In this document: piece by piece, positions 1-7,046 of the stretch
Position numbering within the stretch: position 1 is the stretch's first letter
Layout of the letters: each line of letters starts with the position of its first letter
DNA from: an uncultured Succinivibrio sp.
Lineage (GTDB): Bacteria; Pseudomonadota; Gammaproteobacteria; Enterobacterales; Succinivibrionaceae
Assembly: GCA_902772715.1 (NCBI GenBank)
Contig: CACYBT010000014.1
Location: 1-8,150, forward strand
Length of the DNA stretch: 8,150 nt
Direction: 5' to 3'
Position numbers and translations under genes: made by a program
Notes under the pieces: model-generated
The model's input: only the letters and a program-made list of their open reading frames with translations
Told to the model about the DNA's origin: nothing
The model's database searches: none

Positions 1-663
1 AATCTTGAAGGTACGGCAGGACAGAGTCTGGGTGCCTTTTTGTGTCAAGGTCTATTTATAAAACTGAAAGGACAGGCAAATGACTACGTAGGAAAAGGTC
101 TTTCGGGAGGAATCATTGCCATAAGCCATGCCGATGGCTTTACAGGGAATGCCTCTGAAAACATGATTGGAGGTAATACCTGTCTTTATGGAGCAACCTC
201 TGGTGAGGCTTATTTTTCAGGACGCATGGGAGAACGTTTTGCCGTAAGAAATTCTGGAGCCACCGCTGTATGTGAAGGTTTAGGTGATCATGGCCTTGAA
301 TATATGACGGGAGGAACTGTCGTTATTTTAGGTTCAATTGGCCGCAACTTTGCCGCTGGCATGTCAGGTGGCGCCGCTTATCTTTACAAGTCTCAGTATC
401 AACTTGAAAAAATGCTTAATACCAAACACTACGAGATAAGTCAGGTGCTACCAGAAAAGGAAGTACCGGCATCTTATCAGAAACATCAAAAAACAAGTGA
501 TGAAAAACTTTTAAAAGCCTTGCTGCAAAAGCATTTTGAATTAACCGGCAGTGCCAACGCCAGACATATCCTCGATCATTTTGACGAAGAACTTAGGAAT
601 TTTGTACGTGTATGCCCTCGCGAATATCTTGCGGCCTTACAGAAGTTAGAAAAAGGAGAATAA
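1..663 (+). CDS. gltB: Glutamate synthase (NADPH) large subunit, C-terminal GXGXG domain (5' truncated by window edge)
   Basis: The large subunit of glutamate synthase (GOGAT) takes glutamine-derived ammonia and 2-oxoglutarate to glutamate in the cytoplasm, working with GltD. Only the last 220 residues lie in the window; the reading frame is open from base 1, so the TTG at 40 is not a real start. The visible part is the glycine-rich beta-helix (GXGXG) domain: GTAGQSLG at partial residues 4-11, NDYVGKGLSGG at 27-37, IGGNTCLYGATSGEAYFSG at 56-74, and FAAGMSGGAAYLY at 117-129. A charged alpha-helical tail follows, with the usual family ending (HFELTGSANARHIL at 178-191). The N-terminal amidotransferase and FMN/Fe-S synthase domains lie upstream of the window. 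gltD starts 2 nt after the stop and its ribosome binding site lies within the last gltB codons, so the two subunits are translationally coupled. No frameshift or internal stop is seen. Confidence 0.95.
   Translation, partial: NLEGTAGQSLGAFLCQGLFIKLKGQANDYVGKGLSGGIIAISHADGFTGNASENMIGGNTCLYGATSGEAYFSGRMGERFAVRNSGATAVCEGLGDHGLEYMTGGTVVILGSIGRNFAAGMSGGAAYLYKSQYQLEKMLNTKHYEISQVLPEKEVPASYQKHQKTSDEKLLKALLQKHFELTGSANARHILDHFDEELRNFVRVCPREYLAALQKLEKGE
654..658 (+). promoter_or_regulatory. Ribosome binding site deciding the gltD start
   Basis: AGGAG lies 7 nt before the ATG at 666, inside the last codons of gltB. This supports ATG 666 rather than an upstream in-frame start at 612, which would overlap gltB by about 50 nt and add 18 residues with no counterpart in the GltD family. 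Confidence 0.8.
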
Positions 664-665
664 TC

Positions 666-2171
666 ATGGGATATCCTACAGGATTTATCGATTTTGAACG
701 AATTGAGCCGCCAAAAAGAGAGATTACAGAGCGTATCAAAGACTATCAGGAAATCTACGGTACTCTAAACCAGCATGACGGCATGATTCAGGCCGGCAGA
801 TGTATGGACTGCGGTACGCCCTTTTGCATGCATACCTGCCCAATCCATAATGATATGCCGGACATCAATAACCTAGTATGTCAGGGTGAATTTCAAAAGG
901 CCTATGAGCTTTTATCACAAAGCAGCAGTTTTCCTGAAATAACCGGAAGGATCTGCCCCGCCCTCTGCGAAGAAGGATGTACCCTTGGATTACATCATAA
1001 GAGTGTAGGCATCAAAAGCATTGAAAGACTGCTTTCTGAATACGCATTTGACTCTGGACTGGTGTTGTCGCACGCAAAGGTCAAACCTACTGGTTTTAAA
1101 GTGGCAATTATTGGTTCTGGTCCTGCAGGACTTGCCTGCGCGCAGCTACTTAAAAGGCATGGACATGAAGTGGTTGTCATCGAAAAAATGGATAAAATCG
1201 GTGGTCTTCTGCGTTATGGAATTCCCGATTTTAAACTGCCAAAAGGGATCCTCGACAGAAGGATATCACAGTTGAAACTGGAAGGAATACGGTTTTTAAC
1301 ATCAACACTGGTTGGCAATTCCCTTGAAACCGAAAATGGCGTACATTCTGATGCGACAACGCTTATAACCCCTGATACCTTAACTGCGGAATATCACGCC
1401 ATAGTCCTAGCACCAGGCTCTGAAATTCCCCGAGATCTCAATATACCGGGACGTTCCCTCAGCGGTGTTCACTTTGCTCTTGATTTTCTTATTGCCCAAA
1501 ATCGTGAAAACAATGGCAACGGTCAAAATCCTATAAAAGTTACAGGCAAGGATGTCGTGGTAATCGGAGGCGGAGAAACTGCTTCGGACTGTATTGGTAC
1601 GGCTATCCGTAACGGAGCCTCCAAGGTTATTCAGTTAGACTATCACGAGGAATTGCCAGAAGAAGTGCCTGTAACCAAATACTGGCCTTACTACAGAAAA
1701 ATAAAACGCACTTCAACTTCACATGAGGAAGGGTGTGAAAGACTCTTTGCCACAAATACCACTGCATTTTTAGGAAAAGAAAGACTTGAAGGAGTAAGAA
1801 CTGAACAGGTCGTCTGGGGCGAAGGCCGTCATTTTGATGCAATTACAGGGACCAAAAGAGAACTCCATGCAGATATTGCACTGATAGCCATGGGATATGC
1901 TCATCCTAGTGAAAGGCTTATTAATGCTTTTGGTCTGTCACTGAACGCTAAAGGAAACATGCTGTCTTCTGAAGGTCTAAACGATAAGTATGTCACATCA
2001 AATCCCAAGGTTTTTGTGGCAGGTGACGGACGTCGTGGACAATCCCTGGTGGTACACGCCATTGAAGAAGGCAGGCAGTGCGCACAACAGGTACACCATT
2101 TTCTTATGACAGATGTTTTTCTCTTGAGCGAAAAAAACATGCCTTCATCAATAAAATTTTTTGGAAGATAA
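666..2171 (+). CDS. gltD: Glutamate synthase (NADPH) small subunit
   Basis: GltD oxidises NADPH and passes electrons through FAD and Fe-S clusters to the synthase site of GltB. The protein has 501 residues. From the MGYPTGF start the order is: an N-terminal Fe-S domain with Cys46, Cys49, Cys54, Cys58 (CMDCGTPFCMHTC) and Cys97, Cys101, Cys105 (RICPALCEEGC); an FAD dinucleotide fold at GSGPAG (150-155) followed by the GGLLRYGIPDFKLPK segment; an NADPH-binding fold at VVVIGGGETASD (297-308); and the closing FAD motif GDGRRGQSLVV (453-463). The MGxPTGF start and CMDCG/CTLG motifs resemble the GltD group common in proteobacteria other than E. coli. About 20 residues (roughly 482-501, basic and Ser/Phe-rich) follow the point where family members usually end, so the C-terminus is slightly long. 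It sits between gltB and asnB, 10 nt before the latter. Residue assignments come from the translation; cofactor roles are from the family. Confidence 0.96.
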   Translation: MGYPTGFIDFERIEPPKREITERIKDYQEIYGTLNQHDGMIQAGRCMDCGTPFCMHTCPIHNDMPDINNLVCQGEFQKAYELLSQSSSFPEITGRICPALCEEGCTLGLHHKSVGIKSIERLLSEYAFDSGLVLSHAKVKPTGFKVAIIGSGPAGLACAQLLKRHGHEVVVIEKMDKIGGLLRYGIPDFKLPKGILDRRISQLKLEGIRFLTSTLVGNSLETENGVHSDATTLITPDTLTAEYHAIVLAPGSEIPRDLNIPGRSLSGVHFALDFLIAQNRENNGNGQNPIKVTGKDVVVIGGGETASDCIGTAIRNGASKVIQLDYHEELPEEVPVTKYWPYYRKIKRTSTSHEEGCERLFATNTTAFLGKERLEGVRTEQVVWGEGRHFDAITGTKRELHADIALIAMGYAHPSERLINAFGLSLNAKGNMLSSEGLNDKYVTSNPKVFVAGDGRRGQSLVVHAIEEGRQCAQQVHHFLMTDVFLLSEKNMPSSIKFFGR

Positions 2172-2181
2172 GAGGTTACAT

Positions 2182-3879
2182 ATGTGTTCAATTTTTGGAA
2201 TATTCGGCATTACCACATCTACAAGCGCCTTACGCCAAAAGGCTATTGAAATGTCACGCAAGCAGGTACACCGTGGTCCAGATTGGGAAGGTGTCTACCA
2301 GGGAGGTCAGGCCATCATCGTTCATGAACGACTGTCTATTGTTGATCCTGAACATGGAGCTCAGCCTTTATACAATAAGGATCATACGCTTGTTTTAGCC
2401 GTCAATGGCGAAATATACAATCACAAGGAATTAAAGGCCACTCTAAGTGAGCCCTATGAATTCAAAACTGCCTCTGATTGTGAGGTAATTCTTCCTCTGT
2501 ACGAAGAATATAAACGTACCGGTAAACATTTTGTTGATAGACTTATCGGTGATTTTGCTTTTCTTATCTACGATGTAACCGATAATACTGTTTTTGCCGC
2601 CCGGGACCATATGGGTATTGTTCCTATGTATATGGGCTCAGATAGTGAGGGCCATCTGGTTTTGGCCTCTGAAATGAAAGCTCTGATAGATATCTGTGAT
2701 ACTGTAAGCGAATTTGCACCTGGATCATATCTTGATACACATAACGGAAATCTAGATTTAAACCGTTACTATAAAAGAGACTGGTTCTCCTATGACAATG
2801 TCAAAGACAACAGAAGTAACAAAAAAGAACTACGCGACGCCCTTATTGATAGTGTAAAACGCCAGTTAATGTGCGATGTTCCTTATGGCGTACTGCTATC
2901 TGGTGGTCTCGACTCTTCTGTTATCTCAGCAATTGCTGCAAGCCTTGCCGCAAGAAGAGTGGAGGATGATGGCAAATCTGAGGCATGGTTTCCGCGTTTA
3001 CACTCCTTTGCGATAGGTCTTGAAGGAGCACCAGATCTTAAAAATGCCAAAATCGTTGCTGAACATCTGCACACCGTTCACCATGAGATTCACTACACTA
3101 TTGAAGAGGGATTAGATGCACTACGAGATGTCATTCATCATATTGAAACCTATGATGTCACCACCATTCGCGCTTCCACACCAATGTATCTGATGGCCCG
3201 TTATATTAAAGCAATGGGAATTAAGATGGTTCTTTCAGGTGAAGGTTCTGATGAGATTTTCGGAGGTTACCTGTATTTCCACAAGGCACCAAATGCTAAG
3301 GAATTCCACGAGGAACTGGTACGAAAACTTGATAATCTACATCTCTATGATTGTCTGCGTGCCAATAAATCTCTGATGGCCTGGGGTGTTGAAGGGCGAG
3401 TTCCTTTCCTTGATAAGAAATTTTTAGACGTAGCCATGAGACAGAATCCTTTTGACAAAATGTGTCAGGGAGATAAAATCGAGAAATTCATGCTGCGTGA
3501 GGCTTTTGCCGATCTCCTTCCTGAAGAAATAGCCTGGCGTCAGAAAGAACAGTTCTCTGATGGCGTAGGCTACGGCTGGATTGACGCCTTACGCGATCAC
3601 GCCGAACGGATGATTTCAGATCTCAAATTCTCACAGCGTCAGATGCGTTTCCCGATCAACACTCCACTGACCAAGGAAGCATACCTGTATAGAGAAATAT
3701 TTGAAGAGCTTTTCCCTTTATCTTCGGCAGTAAAAACTGTTCCTTACGGAAAGTCAGTAGCCTGTTCCTCACCTGTGGCCATCGCTTGGGATGAAAAATT
3801 CTCAAAGATGAATGATCCATCAGGTCGTGCGGTTTCTGATGTACATAATGATGCTTATGCCATGGGTCATCACATGTAG
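2182..3879 (+). CDS. asnB: Asparagine synthase, glutamine-hydrolysing (AsnB type)
   Basis: Makes asparagine from aspartate, ATP and glutamine nitrogen; soluble and cytoplasmic. The 565-residue protein (E. coli AsnB is 554) starts MCSIFGIFG, so Cys2 is exposed as the amidotransferase nucleophile once Met is removed. This fixes the start at 2182; an upstream ATG at 2161 would bury the cysteine and overlap gltD. The glutaminase half carries Arg50 (HERLSIVD), NGEIYN (75-80) and SDCEV (98-102). The synthetase half carries the ATP pyrophosphatase loop SGGLDSS (240-246), SGEGSDEIFGGYLYFHKAP (352-370) and the long C-terminal signature WRQKEQFSDGVGYGWID (452-468). The C-terminal DPSGRAV (545-551) is also retained. 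AGAGG at 2171-2175 is a modest ribosome binding site. The LYDCLRANKS and VEGRVPFLD variants resemble, from memory, Bacteroidetes AsnB more than E. coli AsnB. In the operon it draws glutamine from the same pool as GltBD. Confidence 0.96.
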   Translation: MCSIFGIFGITTSTSALRQKAIEMSRKQVHRGPDWEGVYQGGQAIIVHERLSIVDPEHGAQPLYNKDHTLVLAVNGEIYNHKELKATLSEPYEFKTASDCEVILPLYEEYKRTGKHFVDRLIGDFAFLIYDVTDNTVFAARDHMGIVPMYMGSDSEGHLVLASEMKALIDICDTVSEFAPGSYLDTHNGNLDLNRYYKRDWFSYDNVKDNRSNKKELRDALIDSVKRQLMCDVPYGVLLSGGLDSSVISAIAASLAARRVEDDGKSEAWFPRLHSFAIGLEGAPDLKNAKIVAEHLHTVHHEIHYTIEEGLDALRDVIHHIETYDVTTIRASTPMYLMARYIKAMGIKMVLSGEGSDEIFGGYLYFHKAPNAKEFHEELVRKLDNLHLYDCLRANKSLMAWGVEGRVPFLDKKFLDVAMRQNPFDKMCQGDKIEKFMLREAFADLLPEEIAWRQKEQFSDGVGYGWIDALRDHAERMISDLKFSQRQMRFPINTPLTKEAYLYREIFEELFPLSSAVKTVPYGKSVACSSPVAIAWDEKFSKMNDPSGRAVSDVHNDAYAMGHHM

Positions 3880-3889
3880 GATGGGAAAA

Positions 3890-4780
3890 ATGAGATTTAC
3901 CAAAATGCATGGCTGCGGCAATGATTATGTGTATATGGATGGCCGCGAATTCCCATCAGGAGATCGTTCAAAACTGGCGGTTCTTTTAAGCAATCGTCAT
4001 TATGGTATGGGCTCAGATGGACTAATTTTTATAAATAAATCTGACTGCGCTGATTTTGCCATGGAAATGTACAATGCAGACGGTAGTCAGGCTCAGATGT
4101 GCGGAAATGGCATCAGATGCGTGGGAAAATTTGTCTATGACCATCATTTAACCAATAAAACCAGCATCGACATAGAAACCCTGGCTGGAATAAAACACCT
4201 TGAGCTGTTTTTAAAAGATGACAAGGTCTCCTCCGCCACGGTTATGATGGGGGAACCAGAACTGACACCGGAACTCATTCCCTGCGCTATTCCTAATCAG
4301 CCCCAAAAGCCGATTCTGAACTATCCTATGCAGATTGACGGAAAAACTTTCAAGGTAACACTTGTAAATATGGGAAATCCTCACGCCGTAGTGTTCGTTG
4401 ATGAGAATGTCAATAAACTCTGTCTTGAAAAAATTGGCCCTCTTTTTGAATATCATGATTTTTTTCCTAAACGCATCAATACAGAATTCATCCAAATTAT
4501 TGATAACACCCATGTCAAAATGCGAGTATGGGAACGAGGTAGCGGAGAAACATTTGCCTGCGGTACTGGGGCCTGCGCTTCGTGTGTTGCAGGCGCGCTG
4601 TTAGGCTACACCGATGACGAAATAGAACTGCGTTTAAAAGGAGGCATCTTACACGTAAGATGGGATAAAAAATCCAATAAAGTCTACCTAACAGGTCCTT
4701 GCCAGACTGTTTATGAAGGGCAGATTGAGCCTATGGATCTCATTGCAGCACAAGATTATGCCTTTACTTATACCATGTAA
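3890..4780 (+). CDS. dapF: Diaminopimelate epimerase
   Basis: PLP-independent epimerase that converts LL-diaminopimelate to meso-diaminopimelate, the lysine precursor and peptidoglycan cross-linking residue. It has 296 residues (E. coli DapF has 274). The two catalytic cysteines lie in mirrored motifs, Cys71 in MCGNGIRC (70-77) and Cys224 in ACGTGAC (223-229). Substrate-binding motifs are HGCGNDY (7-13), YNADGS (61-66), MGNPHAV (161-167) and ERGSGET (215-221). The start at ATG 3890 gives the family N-terminus MRFTKMHG. ATG 3881 is in frame but would add MGK and has a poorer upstream site, while AGGATGGGA precedes 3890. The HGCGND signature and 'KMHGCGNDYVY' opening are of the Bacteroidetes/Firmicutes type; E. 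coli has HGLGND. A C-terminal extension of about 15 residues follows the usual YEGQIEP region. dapL follows after 37 nt and supplies its substrate. Confidence 0.95.
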   Translation: MRFTKMHGCGNDYVYMDGREFPSGDRSKLAVLLSNRHYGMGSDGLIFINKSDCADFAMEMYNADGSQAQMCGNGIRCVGKFVYDHHLTNKTSIDIETLAGIKHLELFLKDDKVSSATVMMGEPELTPELIPCAIPNQPQKPILNYPMQIDGKTFKVTLVNMGNPHAVVFVDENVNKLCLEKIGPLFEYHDFFPKRINTEFIQIIDNTHVKMRVWERGSGETFACGTGACASCVAGALLGYTDDEIELRLKGGILHVRWDKKSNKVYLTGPCQTVYEGQIEPMDLIAAQDYAFTYTM

Positions 4781-4817
4781 AGATCTAAGTGCATTTTATG
4801 TATAAGAGAGAATATTC

Positions 4818-6035
4818 ATGTTAAATGTCAACGAAAATTATCTAAAACTTAAAGGTTCCTACCTTTTTTCTGAAATAGCCAAAAGAGTTGCCCGCTACAA
4901 AGAATCGCACCCAGAGGCTAATCTTGTCAGATTGGGAATTGGGGATGTGACGCGTCCATTAACATCAAGCATTATTGAATCATTGCACGCATCTATTGAA
5001 GAAATGGCTCGTGAAGATACATTCAAAGGGTACGCTCCTGATCTTGGCTATTCATTTTTAAGAGAAAAAATAGCCAAGAGTGTATATGCACGTCTTGGAT
5101 GTAAAATTCATGCTGATGAAATCTTTGTTTCCGATGGTGCCAAAAGTGATTTGGGTAACTTATCTGAAATTTTTTCTGAACAGTGCAAAGTCGCAATTAC
5201 CGATCCGGTATACCCAGTCTATGTGGACTCCAATGTCATGGCGGGACGTGCCGGCAAATTTAATGAAGAAATAGCCCAGTGGGATAATTTAACCTATTTG
5301 CCTTGTACTGAAGACAATAATTTCGTGCCTCAACTGCCTAAAGATGACATTGACATAATTTATATCTGCTCCCCCAATAACCCCACCGGTACCGCATTAA
5401 AACTTGATGAATTACAGACAATTGTCAATTATGCCATAGCACATCACAGTCTTATCATTTTTGATGCCGCTTATGAAGCGTATATTAGTGACAAAGGAAT
5501 TCCTCATTCTATTTATGAATGTAAAGATGCTCGTGCCTGTGCCATTGAAGTCCGTTCATTTAGTAAAAATGCCGGTTTCACAGGATTACGTTTAGGTTAT
5601 ACCGTAATTCCAAAAGAATTAACCGATGCCAGCGGAAACAGTATTCATGCAGTCTGGGCCAGACGTCACAGTACCAAGTACAATGGCGCTCCCTATTTAG
5701 TACAGCGTGCGGGTGAAACTGTGCTTTCATCCCGCGGTCAGGATGAAGTCAGAAACCTTGTTTCCTATTATATGGAAAACGCAAAAGTTATAAGAGATGG
5801 GTTACAAAAATGCGGATATACCGTATACGGTGGTAAAAATGCGCCTTATATCTGGCTTAAGGTACCACATGGACAGACATCCTGGGATTTCTTTGACACA
5901 CTACTGGTTAATGCTCAGGTCGTAGGTACGCCCGGACTGGGATTTGGTCCGTCTGGAGAAGGATATCTGAGATTAACTGCTTTTTCCACACATAACAATA
6001 CTCAAGAGGCCCTAAGAAGGATCTCGGTTATGTAA
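4818..6035 (+). CDS. dapL: LL-diaminopimelate aminotransferase
   Basis: PLP-dependent class I/II aminotransferase that converts tetrahydrodipicolinate to LL-diaminopimelate in one step with glutamate as amino donor, bypassing the succinyl or acetyl branches. It has 405 residues, matching the roughly 400-410 of the family. Diagnostic segments are the opening NENYLKLKGSYLFSEIAKRV (5-24), LGIGDVTRPL (39-48), DGAKSDLGN (106-114), DPVYPVYVDSNVM (129-141), SPNNPTG (185-191), FDAAYEAY (215-222) and SFSKNAGFTGLRLGYTV (247-263). Lys250 is the Schiff-base lysine; GTPGLGFGPSGEGYLRLTAF (370-389) contains the substrate arginine, Arg385. The pattern separates it from AspC and ArgD/DapC. The start follows a weak AAGAGAG at 4804-4810. 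It is the last gene of the operon; no clear intrinsic terminator follows. DapL is unusual for a gammaproteobacterium. The dapF neighbour confirms a meso-diaminopimelate role. Confidence 0.95.
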   Translation: MLNVNENYLKLKGSYLFSEIAKRVARYKESHPEANLVRLGIGDVTRPLTSSIIESLHASIEEMAREDTFKGYAPDLGYSFLREKIAKSVYARLGCKIHADEIFVSDGAKSDLGNLSEIFSEQCKVAITDPVYPVYVDSNVMAGRAGKFNEEIAQWDNLTYLPCTEDNNFVPQLPKDDIDIIYICSPNNPTGTALKLDELQTIVNYAIAHHSLIIFDAAYEAYISDKGIPHSIYECKDARACAIEVRSFSKNAGFTGLRLGYTVIPKELTDASGNSIHAVWARRHSTKYNGAPYLVQRAGETVLSSRGQDEVRNLVSYYMENAKVIRDGLQKCGYTVYGGKNAPYIWLKVPHGQTSWDFFDTLLVNAQVVGTPGLGFGPSGEGYLRLTAFSTHNNTQEALRRISVM

Positions 6036-6037
6036 TT

Positions 6038-6127
6038 TGTTTTTTACGTGACAAGGTTATTGCCAAAATTGATAAACTTGGTGATAGTGAAATATTGCAG
6101 TCCTTACCCTTGACTACCGCCAGCTAA
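6038..6127 (+). pseudogene. Possible C-terminal remnant of a transposase-region protein
   Basis: A frame open through the dapL end reads LRDKVIAKIDKLGDSEILQ from 6044 onward, then a short hydrophobic tail, and stops at TAA 6125-6127, inside the first 19-bp repeat. No start codon with a ribosome binding site serves it. Its place just inside the IS-like terminal repeats is where the last codons of an insertion-sequence gene would lie. The peptide itself was not recognised; it may be chance coding. Confidence 0.25.
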
Positions 6128-6158
6128 ATGGCCACCCCACGCCAACAAAGTGGCCACC
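6118..6158 (+). repeat. Two 19-bp imperfect direct repeats containing TGGCCACC
   Basis: CGCCAGCTAAATGGCCACC (6118-6136) and CGCCAACAAAGTGGCCACC (6140-6158) match at 16 of 19 positions and start 22 bp apart, about two helical turns. A partial third unit AGTGGCTAC follows at 6160-6168. Evenly phased repeats of this form suit a set of protein binding sites, most simply transposase sites at an IS21-like end. Confidence 0.75.
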
Positions 6159-6302
6159 AAGTGGCTACTATCAGAGAAATTACGTGTAAGAACAACATAA
6201 GTTCAAGATAAGATTCAAAACCTGAAGCACCCAATGTTATTCTTTATATACAGTTTTTTAAACTCTGGAAAAATTATAAATATTTTTCACTGTTATCAAG
6301 AT

Positions 6303-6330
6303 TTGGAATAGTCATGTTTTATTCTATAAA
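6303..6330 (+). promoter_or_regulatory. Candidate sigma70-type promoter for the 6441 gene
   Basis: TTGGAA (6303-6308) and TATAAA (6325-6330) are separated by 16 nt and match the -35 and -10 consensus at 4 and 5 of 6 positions. Transcription would begin near 6337, leaving a leader of roughly 100 nt before ATG 6441. AT-rich DNA yields such matches often, so this is a candidate only. Confidence 0.4.
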
Positions 6331-6335
6331 TAGAA
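6322..6335. repeat. Perfect 6-2-6 palindrome over the candidate -10 box
   Basis: TTCTAT-AA-ATAGAA is an exact inverted repeat spanning TATAAA at 6325-6330. Placed there it could be an operator for a small dimeric repressor. It is short and made mostly of A and T, so chance is quite possible. Confidence 0.3.
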
Positions 6336-6366
6336 ATGATGAAACGAATGGCGCCTAAATCATCAT
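6336..6366 (+). repeat. Weak leader inverted repeat followed by a pyrimidine-rich tract
   Basis: ATGATGA (6336-6342) and TCATCAT (6360-6366) are perfect inverted arms around a 17-nt loop that contains GGCGCC. A C/T-rich run continues to about 6402. The stem is AT-rich and weak, and no uninterrupted T run follows, so it does not qualify as an intrinsic terminator. Confidence 0.3.
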
Positions 6367-6429
6367 CTCTCCTTCTCTTCTTCTATTCTTTATCTTAACT
6401 TCCTAAATAAGATTATTTCCGAACATCAC

Positions 6430-6436
6430 AGGGGTG
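6430..6436 (+). promoter_or_regulatory. Ribosome binding site for the 6441 gene
   Basis: AGGGGTG ends 4 nt before ATG 6441. It is a reasonable though close-set Shine-Dalgarno sequence and supports this start. Confidence 0.55.
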
Positions 6437-6440
6437 AAAA

Positions 6441-7046
6441 ATGTTAAAAAACATATACAACGGTGAATATGATCCTTATTATTTTAGCGTTGATACAAAG
6501 GAGGCGGTTGATTTTATATTCAAGAATCTGAAAAATAAATTAGCCTCAGAGAAGATAAACCCAAATTACATTATTCCAGATGAATCCGCTAATTCGACGT
6601 CTGTAAGAGAAGCCTTTATCCAAATGCAGAGGACCTCAGATAGCATAGTTCCATACAGTCCTGAAAATCAGATTTGGAATAAATATATTGAGAAATTCTG
6701 GTCTTTCAAAGGTTATGGCTTTTTGAGTGATTTTTACAAGGATGAATTTTTAAAGGACAAAAAACTGCTCTTGGCTTTGGCGATTTTCTACAAAACTCCT
6801 GACGATGAAAATCTGGATCATTTGATGTCGTTACTAAAGAAGCAACAGATTAGTATAGATGCTTCCGATTTAATTTACTCTGTGTACAAAGAGTTATATT
6901 TGCCAAAGGTTGATTTTATCATTACGCATTTGCAAAAATGTATCAGCATGATTACCGATCAAAAGCTGATGGAGCCTCCATATTCCTCTAAAATTACAAT
7001 TACTAATCTTAAAGAAAAAAAAAGAATATATTTTAAGGCTCCTTGA
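6441..7046 (+). CDS. Hypothetical protein, apparently truncated by a frameshift at its 3' end
   Basis: An uncharacterised 201-residue soluble protein that I do not recognise. It begins MLKNIYNGEYDPYYFSVDTK, is rich in Lys, Asp, Tyr and Phe, has no signal peptide or membrane segment, and seems largely helical (for example LSDFYKDEFLKDKKLLLALA and the Leu/Lys-rich stretch near residues 125-160). A ribosome binding site precedes ATG 6441. The reading frame runs to LKEKKRIYFKAP and stops at TGA 7044-7046, just after a run of nine A (7015-7023). In the +1 frame the sequence is open through that run and stays coding-like to TAA 7228-7230. With one A fewer the product would be 262 residues. This is therefore probably a frameshifted gene, a homopolymer sequencing error, or a gene expressed by slippage. 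It stands alone between the IS-like remnant and the YcfP-like gene and looks accessory. Confidence 0.6.
   Translation: MLKNIYNGEYDPYYFSVDTKEAVDFIFKNLKNKLASEKINPNYIIPDESANSTSVREAFIQMQRTSDSIVPYSPENQIWNKYIEKFWSFKGYGFLSDFYKDEFLKDKKLLLALAIFYKTPDDENLDHLMSLLKKQQISIDASDLIYSVYKELYLPKVDFIITHLQKCISMITDQKLMEPPYSSKITITNLKEKKRIYFKAP

Larger units (their letters stand above)
6036..6173 (+). mobile_element. Probable remnant end of an IS21-like insertion sequence
   Basis: Immediately after dapL a short open frame runs into a cluster of TGGCCACC-containing direct repeats and ends with TATCA at 6169-6173. Read in reverse, this resembles IS21-family termini, which start with TG and carry several repeats of a GTGGCCACTTTG-like unit as transposase binding sites. 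The orientation here would be a right end (coding tail, then repeats, then CA). No istA or istB gene, opposite end or target duplication is visible, so this is a solo end left by deletion or decay. The boundaries are approximate and the family assignment is from remembered IS21 ends. Confidence 0.45.
6174..6440 (+). other. Gene-free AT-rich stretch and leader of the 6441 gene
   Basis: No credible coding frame is seen on either strand between the IS-like repeats and ATG 6441. It holds a candidate promoter, a palindrome over its -10 box, a weak hairpin and a pyrimidine-rich tract at about 6358-6402, all described separately. Base composition is clearly richer in A+T than the upstream operon. 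Confidence 0.6.

Noticed and set aside
612..665. Upstream in-frame start for gltD at 612
   Set aside because: It lies inside gltB, has no ribosome binding site, and adds 18 residues unlike GltD; AGGAG before 666 fits the family start.
995..1180. Minus-strand open frame inside gltD
   Set aside because: It lies antisense to the conserved FAD-binding region, has no ribosome binding site and no protein-like features; a shadow of gltD.
4211..4513. 100-codon minus-strand open frame inside dapF
   Set aside because: It lies antisense to the coherent dapF frame with its motifs on both sides; no supporting start signal.
6036..6110. Intrinsic terminator for the dapL operon
   Set aside because: There is a T-rich stretch at 6036-6045 but no GC-rich stem before it, and no stem-plus-T-run elsewhere in the gap.
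6118..6168. CRISPR-like array
   Set aside because: There are only two full repeats, of 19 bp, with a 3-nt gap and no spacers of usual length; IS-terminal repeats explain it better.
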